A DNA stretch of 64,000 nucleotides from NCBI GenBank assembly GCA_903866255.1, contig CAIPMW010000043.1, positions 1 through 64,000 of the forward strand, in the 5' to 3' direction. Source of the stretch: an uncultured Chlorobiaceae bacterium (lineage in GTDB: Bacteria > Bacteroidota > Chlorobiia > Chlorobiales > Chlorobiaceae). Shown one piece after another: positions 56,711 through 64,000 of the stretch (position 1 is its first letter; each line of letters begins with the position of its first letter). Under the pieces are notes generated by a model. It was not told the origin of the DNA and did no database searches. It worked only from the letters and a program-made list of their open reading frames with translations. Made by a program: the position numbers and the translations under genes.

Positions 56711-58045
56711 ATGAGTAAAAAAATTTTGATGGCTCTGCTGTTTCTGCTGGCAGCGTCGTTGTTTCAGGGTACCGCCCATGCAGCAGGAGGAGTGGTAACG
56801 GATACGGGAACAACGTCATGGATGTTGACATCGACAGCACTTGTATTACTGATGGTTCCAGGCCTTGCCATGTTTTATGGAGGCCTTGTACGGACAAAGA
56901 ATGTGCTGGGTACCATGATGCACAGCTTTGGTGCTATGGTTGTTATTGGTGTGCTCTGGCCGATGGTCGGCTATTCGCTGAGTTTCGGCCCCGGTATTCT
57001 TGGCGGCTTTGTTGGATGGGATGACAAATTATTCATGTTGCAGGGTATTGATGAGACCATCATGCCCACGCATATTCCCGAGTATGTGTTTGCCATGTTC
57101 CAGGGGAAATTTGCCATCATTACTCCCGCGCTGATTGCTGGCGCATTTGCTGAACGGGTTAATTTTAAGGGATATGCAGTGTTTATAGCCCTGTGGAGCA
57201 TTTTTGTCTATAGTCCGATCTGTCACTGGGTCTGGGCGTCCGACGGTTTTCTGTTTAACCTTGGGGCTGCCGGGGCCATTGACTTTGCGGGCGGCACTGT
57301 TGTTCATATCTCTTCAGGTGTTACCGCGCTTGTTGCGGCTCTCTATCTTGGCAAAAGACGTGCTTATCCGAACAATGTCATGCACCCGAACAACCTTGTG
57401 ATGACTCTTATGGGAGCCGGTCTGCTCTGGGTAGGGTGGTTTGGGTTTAATGCCGGCAGCGCTATTGCCAGCGATCTTGCAACAGCAAGGGCTTTGACCG
57501 TAACTCAGGTTGCAGCAGCATCGGGCGCCTTTACCTGGATGATCATTGAGATGTTCCAGCATGGCAAAGCAACCAGTCTGGGTGTGGCTTCCGGTATTCT
57601 TGCCGGCCTTGTTGCCATCACGCCGGCTGCAGGTGTTGTTCAGCCTTCAGGCGCTCTGGCTCTCGGTATTCTTGCTGCAATTTTCTGTTATTGCGCGATT
57701 CTGATCAAGAGCAAGCTTGGCTATGATGATAGTCTTGACGCATTTGGTGTTCATGGTGTCGGTGGTATTGTTGGTGCTCTTGCTCTGGTGTTTTTCATCC
57801 GTCCGGCATGGATGGCCGAAGCTGCAGCCAAGACGGTCGACAAAAGCTGGACAATGTGGCAGCAGCTTGGTGTTCAGGCAACAGCAGTTGGTGTCACCAT
57901 TGGTTATGCAGCAGTTGTCTCTTTTTTTCTGCTTTTTCTGGTTGAAAAAACCATCGGTTTGCGGATTTCGGAAAATGATGAAATGTCCGGTCTGGATCAC
58001 AGCATGCACGGTGAGCATGGATACGGCCTTATCAACCTTAACTAA
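56711..58045 (+). CDS. amt: Ammonium transporter
   Basis: 444 residues with a signal peptide (1-24, ending AHA) and 11 membrane segments. VPGLAMFYGGLVRTKNVLGTMM, FAGGTVVHISSGVTALVAAL and DDSLDAFGVHGVGGIVGAL hold the twin-His pore and the conserved Asp. It imports ammonium. The PII gene follows after 9 nt, the standard pairing for control of the channel. Confidence 0.97.
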   Translation: MSKKILMALLFLLAASLFQGTAHAAGGVVTDTGTTSWMLTSTALVLLMVPGLAMFYGGLVRTKNVLGTMMHSFGAMVVIGVLWPMVGYSLSFGPGILGGFVGWDDKLFMLQGIDETIMPTHIPEYVFAMFQGKFAIITPALIAGAFAERVNFKGYAVFIALWSIFVYSPICHWVWASDGFLFNLGAAGAIDFAGGTVVHISSGVTALVAALYLGKRRAYPNNVMHPNNLVMTLMGAGLLWVGWFGFNAGSAIASDLATARALTVTQVAAASGAFTWMIIEMFQHGKATSLGVASGILAGLVAITPAAGVVQPSGALALGILAAIFCYCAILIKSKLGYDDSLDAFGVHGVGGIVGALALVFFIRPAWMAEAAAKTVDKSWTMWQQLGVQATAVGVTIGYAAVVSFFLLFLVEKTIGLRISENDEMSGLDHSMHGEHGYGLINLN

Positions 58046-58054
58046 TTTTTTCCA

Positions 58055-58396
58055 ATGAAACTGATAACAGCAATCATTCAGCCTGACAGGCTTGATCATG
58101 TTCGTGAGGCTCTGATCCAGGCAGATATAACGAGGATTACTGTCAGTCGGGTAACCGGTCATGGCAGGCAGGAGGATATTGATATCTACAGGGGGCAGAA
58201 AATCGCGCCGAACCTGATTCCAAAAATCAGGCTTGATATTGCTGTCAACAATGAGTTTGTTGATATCACTGTCGACACAATCATTAATGCGGCAAGCCAT
58301 GGAGTTGGTGAAATCGGTGACGGAAAGATCTTTATATCGCCGCTTGAAGAGTGTATTCGTATCAGAACAAGGGAGCGCGGAGGAAAGGCGATCTGA
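58055..58396 (+). CDS. glnB: Nitrogen regulatory protein P-II
   Basis: 113 residues. MKLITAIIQPDRLDHVREALIQADI and GVGEIGDGKIFISPLEECIRIRT are classic PII ends (ATP/2-oxoglutarate site). The T-loop reads RGQKIAPNLIPK where most PII have RGAEY-x-x-x-x-x-PK, so the uridylylated Tyr51 is absent. It should sense energy and 2-oxoglutarate and gate Amt without uridylylation. Confidence 0.95.
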   Translation: MKLITAIIQPDRLDHVREALIQADITRITVSRVTGHGRQEDIDIYRGQKIAPNLIPKIRLDIAVNNEFVDITVDTIINAASHGVGEIGDGKIFISPLEECIRIRTRERGGKAI

Positions 58397-58411
58397 AAGA
58401 ATTGTCATCTC

Positions 58412-58450
58412 ATTGAAACGGGAGGAGTTAATTACTCTGCCCGTTTCAAT
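58412..58450. terminator. Stem-loop after amt-PII
   Basis: ATTGAAACGGG and CCCGTTTCAAT pair perfectly over 11 bp around a 17-nt loop, between convergent genes. Confidence 0.8.
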
Positions 58451-58488
58451 CAGCGCCGATAATTAGTGGAAGCAGAAGCTGTTTTTAC

Positions 58489-59100
58489 TTATGAAGGATT
58501 GGCTGTTGTTGTTGCAGGAGCAGGAGGAAGTGGTAATGACGCTGGAGGAGTTGGCTTTGATTGTTTCCAGTCTGGATAATAGGTGTTAAGCCATCGCTCT
58601 GCATTGATTTCGCCAAGGAGCGCTGCCTGTCTGAAGTCCCCAAGTCGTCCATCCAGATCGCCGGTTTTGCTTTTAGCAATACCACGGTGAAAAAAGGCAG
58701 CTCCCATTTTTTTGTCGAGCTCAATTGCCTGTGTAAAATCAGGAATTGCGCCGATAAAGTCGCCGGTCATGTTTTTCACAATCCCCCGATTATAGAAGCC
58801 GACAACTTTAAAAGAGGGTTCACCGGTACTGATGACCATGGAGTAGTCATTTATTGCTTCAGCATATTTTTTAAGCTGTTGTTGGGCAATACCCCGCATC
58901 TGGTATGCCATGGCGAATGCGGCATTTTCTTCAATGGCGCTGGAATAATTTTGTACAGCACTTTCCAGATTGCCTCGTTTGTGTTGTTCAAATCCCTGAT
59001 TAAATAAGTTGCTGGCCGAATCCGCCATGGCGATGCTGAGTGTGAACAGCATAAACGATGCTGAAGCAGAGAGAAAGTACAAAAACCTCTTTATGTACAT
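58489..59100 (-). CDS. Exported TPR-repeat protein
   Basis: 203 residues from ATG 59100, giving a clean signal peptide (about 1-25, ending IAMAD). Four tetratricopeptide repeats follow (SNLFNQGFEQHKRGNLESAV, MAYQMRGIAQQQLKKYAEAI, FYNRGIVKNMTGDFIGAIPD, AFFHRGIAKSKTGDLDGRLG), then a Pro/Ala-rich tail. It probably mediates protein contacts in the periplasm. Confidence 0.85.
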   Translation of the reverse strand: MYIKRFLYFLSASASFMLFTLSIAMADSASNLFNQGFEQHKRGNLESAVQNYSSAIEENAAFAMAYQMRGIAQQQLKKYAEAINDYSMVISTGEPSFKVVGFYNRGIVKNMTGDFIGAIPDFTQAIELDKKMGAAFFHRGIAKSKTGDLDGRLGDFRQAALLGEINAERWLNTYYPDWKQSKPTPPASLPLPPAPATTTANPS

Positions 59101-59298
59101 ACCTGCAGATGTCAATGTTTTCTAAAGCGGGTGAACGGTGTTGCTTTGTAAATAACCAAGTTTTTGGAAATTTGACAGCGTCATTTTTTTGTGTAGTGCC
59201 ATCAGGGTTATTCGTTGGCCTTTCGTTGTGTATTTTACCTCTCTTTTTCTATCTTGCCTTGACAAATATTGTATTCATGTATCTTCTCGTCTTTGTGC

Positions 59299-60030
59299 AT
59301 GTTCAAAATCAGCCTTGACGAATTTGAGGGGCCGCTTGATTTGCTGCTTTTTTTTATCAGACGCGATGAACTTGATATTTACAATATTCCAATTTCAAAA
59401 ATCACCTCTGATTTTCTCAGCTATATCGGTGATGCCCGGAGTTTAAACCTTGAAGTTGCCGCTGACTTTATCTATATGGCTTCCATGTTGATGAGCATCA
59501 AGGCTAAAATGCTGCTTCCCCGTCCAACTATGGAGAGTGATGCCACCGATGAGTTTGATCCGAGGACTGAACTGGTGCAGTGTCTGCTTGAATATAAACG
59601 AATCAAGGAGGCAGCAAATGCGTTGACGCAGCTCGCTGAAATGCGCGAAAATCTTTTTGCTCGGGGACTTGTTGAAGCGTTTGAGCCTGAGATTATTGAT
59701 GATTTTGATGAACCACTCCTTCGTCCGACACTCTACCATCTTATGCTTGCCTGGAAATCGGTGCTTGACAATCAGCCCCGTCCCATGATGCGCAACACCA
59801 TGGATGCTCCGGTAACCGTTGAAGAGCAGACGGCACTGATTCTCCTGAAACTTCAGGGGGCAGTACGGCTCTCTTTTCACACGATGCTCGAAGGTGTTTC
59901 AGAGCGCCTTGTTCTGGTTGTTACCTTCCTGGCCGTGCTGGAGCTTTGTAAAAACAGAAAAATTATACTTCTGATAAAAGATGGGCATGATGACTTCTGG
60001 ATAGCGTTGAAGGGGGGAGGGGAAAGATAA
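59299..60030 (+). CDS. scpA: Segregation and condensation protein A
   Basis: 243 residues from ATG 59299 (MFKISLDEFEGPLDLLLFFI), the usual ScpA start. FEGPLDLLL, IPISKITSDFLSYI and ADFIYMASMLMSIKAKMLLP mark the N-terminal helical domain; the C-terminal winged helix closes the protein. It is the kleisin subunit of the SMC-ScpAB complex. scpB is not in the window. Confidence 0.94.
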   Translation: MFKISLDEFEGPLDLLLFFIRRDELDIYNIPISKITSDFLSYIGDARSLNLEVAADFIYMASMLMSIKAKMLLPRPTMESDATDEFDPRTELVQCLLEYKRIKEAANALTQLAEMRENLFARGLVEAFEPEIIDDFDEPLLRPTLYHLMLAWKSVLDNQPRPMMRNTMDAPVTVEEQTALILLKLQGAVRLSFHTMLEGVSERLVLVVTFLAVLELCKNRKIILLIKDGHDDFWIALKGGGER

Positions 60031-60149
60031 TATCCGTTCATTTCGACAGAAAACGAGACATGCTCTCCCTATATTGACAATATTAGCGGACAAAAACCAG
60101 AGATAAAAAAATATTGCATTGAAACCTCCATGCAGACACAACAATAAAT

Positions 60150-60187
60150 ATCAGCCCAGCTCTACTGGTCGGTTGAGCTGGGCTGAT
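60150..60187 (+). terminator. Stem-loop between scpA and DUF1015 gene
   Basis: ATCAGCCCAGCTC and GAGCTGGGCTGAT pair perfectly over 13 bp around a 12-nt loop. Only a weak T-tract follows and the next ATG is 29 nt on, so it may also act as a leader hairpin. Confidence 0.55.
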
Positions 60188-60215
60188 TATCAAGAATATT
60201 AACGATTATACTATC

Positions 60216-61490
60216 ATGCCAGAAATTGTTCCCTTTAAGGCAATCCACTATAATCCCGAACTACTCAAAAATGCGGATAAGCTTATTTGCCCGCCTTATG
60301 ATGTTATCTCTCCTGCGTTTCAGCAGCAGCTCTACAACAGCTCACCATTAAACGCCATCAGGCTTGAGCTGCCAATGGAGGCAGATCCTTACCAGGCGGC
60401 AGCGTTGCGCTTTGCTGATTGGCTTCAGTCTGGTGAGCTTCAGCACGATTTAACCCCGGCGATCTACCCCTGTTTTCAGACATTTGAAGATAATGACGGA
60501 GTTTCGTATACCCGGTGCGGTTTTTTTGCCGCCATGCGTCTGTATGATTTTTCAGAAAAAAAGGTGTTGCCTCACGAAAAAACCCTTTCCGGCCCAAAGG
60601 CTGACCGCCTCAACCTTTTCAGAAAAATCAAAACCAATATCAGCAGTATTTTTGGCCTCTATGGCGACGAAAGCAAAAGCGCTGATCGCGTGATGAAGAG
60701 CTTTGCCGAGGCTAATGAACCACTTATTGATGCGCAGTTTCAGGGTGTGAGAAATCGGATGTGGAGGATTACCGAACCTTCGCTGGTTGCGCAGTTTCAG
60801 CAATCGCTGCGGGAGCGTACCGTTTATATTGCCGACGGTCATCATCGTTACGATACTGGTGTGAACTATCGCAACGAGCGGGCAGCGGCAAATCCCTCCC
60901 ATACCGGTGAGGAGCCCTATAATTTTATTTTGACCTATCTTGCAAATATTCACGACGAAGGTTTGCTCATTTTTCCGATACATCGACTGGTGCACACTCT
61001 GGCCAGTTTTGATATCACCATGTTGAGGATTGCTCTTGAGGAGCATTTTACCCTGACCGACCTCCATGACAGGGCTGAACTCAAACGCTTTCTTGACCAG
61101 GAGCCGTCGAACTATACCTACGGGATGGTTACCTCAGGTTCCGTTGTTGGAATAACCCTGAAGAGCGATCCTGAGACCCTTGTTGACTCATCGCGACCAG
61201 AAGTGTTGAGGGATCTTGGTCTTGTTCTTTTGCACGATCTCATTCTTGGACAACTGCTTGGTATTTCTCAGGAAGCAATGGCAAAACAGAGCAATTTGCT
61301 CTATGTCCACGATGACCATGAGGTATTCGAAGCGGTGGAATCGGGAAAGGTGCAAGTGGGATTTGTGGTCAAGCCGACAACGGTTGAGCAGGTGTTGGCG
61401 GTTTCAGAGACGGGAGAGGCGATGCCACAAAAATCAACCTTCTTTTATCCAAAAATTATGACAGGCCTTGTCTTTAATCCGATTGGCTGA
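60216..61490 (+). CDS. DUF1015-family protein
   Basis: 424 residues, near-full family length. Conserved ICPPYDVIS at about 25-33, LPHEKTLSGPKADRLNLF near 118-135 and YIADGHHRYDTGVNYRNE near 206-223. The family is sometimes annotated as a SerB-linked or kinase-like protein, but its activity here is unknown. 6 nt before tsaE. Confidence 0.88.
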   Translation: MPEIVPFKAIHYNPELLKNADKLICPPYDVISPAFQQQLYNSSPLNAIRLELPMEADPYQAAALRFADWLQSGELQHDLTPAIYPCFQTFEDNDGVSYTRCGFFAAMRLYDFSEKKVLPHEKTLSGPKADRLNLFRKIKTNISSIFGLYGDESKSADRVMKSFAEANEPLIDAQFQGVRNRMWRITEPSLVAQFQQSLRERTVYIADGHHRYDTGVNYRNERAAANPSHTGEEPYNFILTYLANIHDEGLLIFPIHRLVHTLASFDITMLRIALEEHFTLTDLHDRAELKRFLDQEPSNYTYGMVTSGSVVGITLKSDPETLVDSSRPEVLRDLGLVLLHDLILGQLLGISQEAMAKQSNLLYVHDDHEVFEAVESGKVQVGFVVKPTTVEQVLAVSETGEAMPQKSTFFYPKIMTGLVFNPIG

Positions 61491-61496
61491 ACCTCT

Positions 61497-61937
61497 ATGA
61501 CCGAAGAATTTCTCTCTCACTCCGAGCATGAGACGCGCAGGATTGCCCGGCAGTTTGCCGCAAGTCTGCGTTCAGGAGATATTATCTCTCTCTCAGGGCA
61601 GCTCGGGGCGGGTAAAACTCTGTTTATGCGAGGGATTACTGAATTTTTCAATTGTGATGAGCAGCTCTCCAGTCCTACCTTTTCCCTGTTCAATATTTAC
61701 TCGGGCTCTCTTGAGGGCGAAGAGGTGGCGCTGTACCATTTTGATCTCTACCGCATTGAGTCACTGCGCGAGCTTGATGCAATCGGGTTTGGGGAATATC
61801 TCTCCGGTGCCTATCTCTCGGTTGTCGAGTGGGGTGACCGATTTCCCGCATACGCATCTCTTTACACGGTGACGGTCTCTCTTGAGTATGCTGGAGACGA
61901 GAACCGCCGCATTATTATTCAAAGCTCTGTTCGATGA
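61497..61937 (+). CDS. tsaE: tRNA threonylcarbamoyladenosine ATPase TsaE
   Basis: 146 residues with Walker A SGQLGAGKTLFMRGI near 32-46, SSPTFSLFNIY and YHFDLYRI. It energises the TsaBDE complex that makes t6A37 on ANN-decoding tRNAs. Overlaps tsaB by 4 nt. Confidence 0.95.
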   Translation: MTEEFLSHSEHETRRIARQFAASLRSGDIISLSGQLGAGKTLFMRGITEFFNCDEQLSSPTFSLFNIYSGSLEGEEVALYHFDLYRIESLRELDAIGFGEYLSGAYLSVVEWGDRFPAYASLYTVTVSLEYAGDENRRIIIQSSVR

Positions 61938-62638
61938 ATATTCTGGCGATTGAGTGTACCCATGAAGCGCTCAGTGCCGCAGTTTTGCGCACCGGTGTTG
62001 TTACCGAAGCAACGTGCCCTGAGTGGAAAAAGGCTGCTGAGTCGCTTGTGCCGCTAGTTGAACAGGTGATGAGCGAGAGTCGTCTCAAACGGCAGGAGCT
62101 GGAGTGTATTGCTATCTCCTCAGGTCCCGGCTCTTTTACCGCTCTGCGCATCGGTATGTCGGCTGCCAAAGGGATTGCCTATGGGCTCGGTATACCGCTG
62201 ATTCCGGTGCAAACCATGCCAGCCATGGCATCAGCATTGCGGGCAGTCGGAGGTATGGTTATGGCGGTAATTCCGGCACGCAAGGGTGAGTATTACTATG
62301 CCTCCTATTGTTCGGAAGATCTCTCTTCAGGCGGTTGGCATGAAGAGGTACAGAGAGGCTCTGCTGCTGCTGTTGCTGCCGCTGCTGCTGTATTTGCCCG
62401 GAGAGGTGATTCCGTTGTTGTTGGGCGCAGGCTTATTGAGGTGATCCCTTTGCTGGTCGGTTCGAGTGTGGCGTACAGGGAAGCAGACTTCTTTTCCGCT
62501 CGTTCGCTTTTCTCTGGAGCCGAAAAGCTCTTTGTTGGAGCGGATGCTGCCGGGCTCAGCGGGGTTACTCCCGATTATCGGCAGGCATTTGGTTCCCCAT
62601 CGCCAACAGGCAGAAACGACATCACATTTCCGGATTGA
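61934..62638 (+). CDS. tsaB: tRNA threonylcarbamoyladenosine protein TsaB
   Basis: 234 residues. NILAIECTHEALSAAVL and AISSGPGSFTALRIGMSAAKGIAYGLGIPL are the TsaB/YeaZ hallmarks (ASKHA fold, inactive partner of TsaD). A run of alanines (SAAAVAAAAAVFARRG) lies near 140-155, perhaps a flexible loop. Works with TsaE and TsaD. Confidence 0.94.
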   Translation: MNILAIECTHEALSAAVLRTGVVTEATCPEWKKAAESLVPLVEQVMSESRLKRQELECIAISSGPGSFTALRIGMSAAKGIAYGLGIPLIPVQTMPAMASALRAVGGMVMAVIPARKGEYYYASYCSEDLSSGGWHEEVQRGSAAAVAAAAAVFARRGDSVVVGRRLIEVIPLLVGSSVAYREADFFSARSLFSGAEKLFVGADAAGLSGVTPDYRQAFGSPSPTGRNDITFPD

Positions 62639-62784
62639 ACTGATTCTCATAACTTATATCAAACAAATATGTCGTTATGATTTTTGGCGGCGGTTTTGGA
62701 AACTCTTATACCGTAAATTAAATGTCTGCTTTTCTGTTTCGGGCAGATCAGCCTCACACATGTTTGTTGCTATCGGAACGACCC

Positions 62785-63903
62785 ATGAACATTAAAAAAA
62801 CTGGCATCACGTTACTTGTTTTCCTCTTATTGACTCCCTTGATGAGCCATGCGCAGAAGATTTCTTTGTACAATCAGACTGGCGAGGCAGTTGCGTATAT
62901 CGTTGATGATGATATGAAGATATACCTGTCGAAGGGTGACTGTGTGGCATATCTGGACGACCAATCGATTTATGGAATTAACGGCAAACATCTTGGCTGG
63001 TTCAAGGATGGAATAATTTGGGACCATGAAGGTTGTTTAGTCGGCTATATTGAAGGTGTATACAATAACGGTGTGTTCAATAAAGTTGCAGTATTTGAGT
63101 CTCTAAAGGGGCGAAAAGTGCAACCTTTTTTAAAATCATGTCAAGGCCCTCAACCCATAGAGCCAGTGTATAAATCTCAGTGGGCAACACAGTCCATGGA
63201 GAAATTATTTTTTCTGGGGCCACAATGGGCAAGAGATGCGGTTTACCTGGTTCCGAATTACCTTGTTGTTAATAATGTCTGGGATGCGCAAGTCAGCAAT
63301 GGGGAGCAGTGTATCAATTTCCCGTTTCGGCAAAGCTTTTCCTGGAACTGGAATTGGCGCGACAAAAAAACAGGTGCGCCGGTATCTTATCCATCAGTTA
63401 TTTTTGGTGATAAGCCCTGGGATGGACTAAACTCAACCACAACGCTTCTTCCTTGCCCAATGTCAAGTGTGAAACAGCTCTATGTGGCGCACGATTACGC
63501 TCTTCATGCCGATGGAAAATACAACGTCGCATACAATTTATGGCTTACAGACGGCCCCTTGTCCAGCATGGAAACTATTCGGGTTGAGATTATGGTCTGG
63601 ATTGAATCGGCTGGTGAAATTCAGCCATTTGGGTTTCCAGGTTATCTTGTTGAAGACACAGAGAGCTATACGCTCTACAAGCATCGGCGTATTGAAGACA
63701 GGAAGAGTTGGGATTGTTACAGTTTTAAGATGAAACGAGCACGAAGATCAGCCCTTGTAGATTTAGGTAAACTTCTTCAGAATCTCATTCATAAACAGGG
63801 GATAAGTCCAGATTTCTATTTGTCCGACGTTGAGTTTGGAACTGAAATCTGGGATGGCCAGGGTCAGATGGATCTTAAATTTTATCAAGTATTGATCCTT
63901 TGA
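62785..63903 (+). CDS. Secreted GH12-like endoglucanase with N-terminal beta domain
   Basis: 372 residues from ATG 62785, chosen because it starts the signal peptide (1-23, ending SHAQ). Residues 25-105 look like a small beta domain seen in other exported proteins (KHLGWFKDGIIWDHEGCLVG). Residues about 130-372 resemble glycoside hydrolase family 12: NYLVVNNVWDAQ, WNWNWRDKKTGAPVSYPSVIFG, YNVAYNLWLTD, then VEIMVWIE with the probable nucleophile Glu268, and FGTEIWDGQG with the probable acid/base Glu354. It may cut beta-1,4-glucans in or outside the envelope. The rest of the window to 64000 shows no gene. Confidence 0.75.
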   Translation: MNIKKTGITLLVFLLLTPLMSHAQKISLYNQTGEAVAYIVDDDMKIYLSKGDCVAYLDDQSIYGINGKHLGWFKDGIIWDHEGCLVGYIEGVYNNGVFNKVAVFESLKGRKVQPFLKSCQGPQPIEPVYKSQWATQSMEKLFFLGPQWARDAVYLVPNYLVVNNVWDAQVSNGEQCINFPFRQSFSWNWNWRDKKTGAPVSYPSVIFGDKPWDGLNSTTTLLPCPMSSVKQLYVAHDYALHADGKYNVAYNLWLTDGPLSSMETIRVEIMVWIESAGEIQPFGFPGYLVEDTESYTLYKHRRIEDRKSWDCYSFKMKRARRSALVDLGKLLQNLIHKQGISPDFYLSDVEFGTEIWDGQGQMDLKFYQVLIL

Positions 63904-64000
63904 GGCCATTCACTCCTGGAGTCAGATTTTATTTTGCAACGCGGTAAGGGAGTTGTATTTTGAGTGAATTCAAAATGTGTCTATGCGGCCGGGTATTCTG

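Noticed and set aside
1-64000. CRISPR arrays, rRNA operons, intact insertion sequences
   Set aside because: No regular spacer-repeat series, rRNA sequence or intact transposase was seen. The repeats present are explained by the DGR cassettes.

Overview
The window looks like a chromosome segment of a green sulfur bacterium (Chlorobiaceae; Chlorobium/Pelodictyon type). This is inferred from the core gene content: a fused lpxC-fabZ gene, adjacent paaK-iorB-iorA, a DUF1015 protein beside tsaE-tsaB, and a DUF1997 protein. The species cannot be fixed from the sequence alone.

Positions 1 to about 19,600 form an accessory island built around a diversity-generating retroelement (DGR) array. Almost everything in it is on the minus strand. 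Two intact cassettes (HRDC-domain gene, reverse transcriptase, template repeat TR, about 143-nt spacer, terminator) lie at 3583-5314 and 12842-14572. A third, gutted cassette keeps only its TR and fragments of RT and HRDC (7712-8155), and smaller RT scraps lie at 171-248 and 7534-7572. Four target genes end in a 132-134 bp variable repeat (VR) that codes for the C-terminus of a formylglycine-generating-enzyme-like (FGE-sulfatase, C-type-lectin-fold) domain: 1334-3502, 5514-6725, 8332-11493 and 14764-18315. I aligned all VRs to their templates by eye: 61 substitutions, every one at a TR adenine. TR1 feeds VR1; TR2 feeds VR2, VR3 and VR4. Three of the four targets are NACHT/STAND NTPases with different N-termini (a membrane anchor, DUF4062, a calcineurin-like phosphoesterase). 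The fourth is a zinc-ribbon, one-TM protein. The array therefore looks like a set of hypermutable sensors wired to different outputs. Around them are two toxin-antitoxin pairs, a HEPN gene broken by an in-frame stop, a SLATT-like 2-TM putative effector and a possible phage-derived gene.

Each VR is followed by a conserved block: a short arm complementary to the TR RNA spacer, a hairpin whose loop is complementary to the VR end, and an intrinsic terminator. These signals are the most likely new biology here.

From 19,891 onward the window is ordinary chromosome: a tripartite drug-efflux operon with a sigma-54 promoter and a divergent sigma-54 activator; polA-pheA; yebC-ruvC; pgsA; lpxC-fabZ; an inositol monophosphatase; tspO; acs; leuS; paaK-iorB-iorA; a secreted DUF1566 protein; dxr-rseP-prfA-DUF1997; tRNA-Val; ftsH; pyrF; glmS; a TIGR01777 epimerase; a ferritin-like protein; amt-PII; a TPR protein; scpA; DUF1015-tsaE-tsaB; and a secreted GH12-like glycosidase at the right edge.
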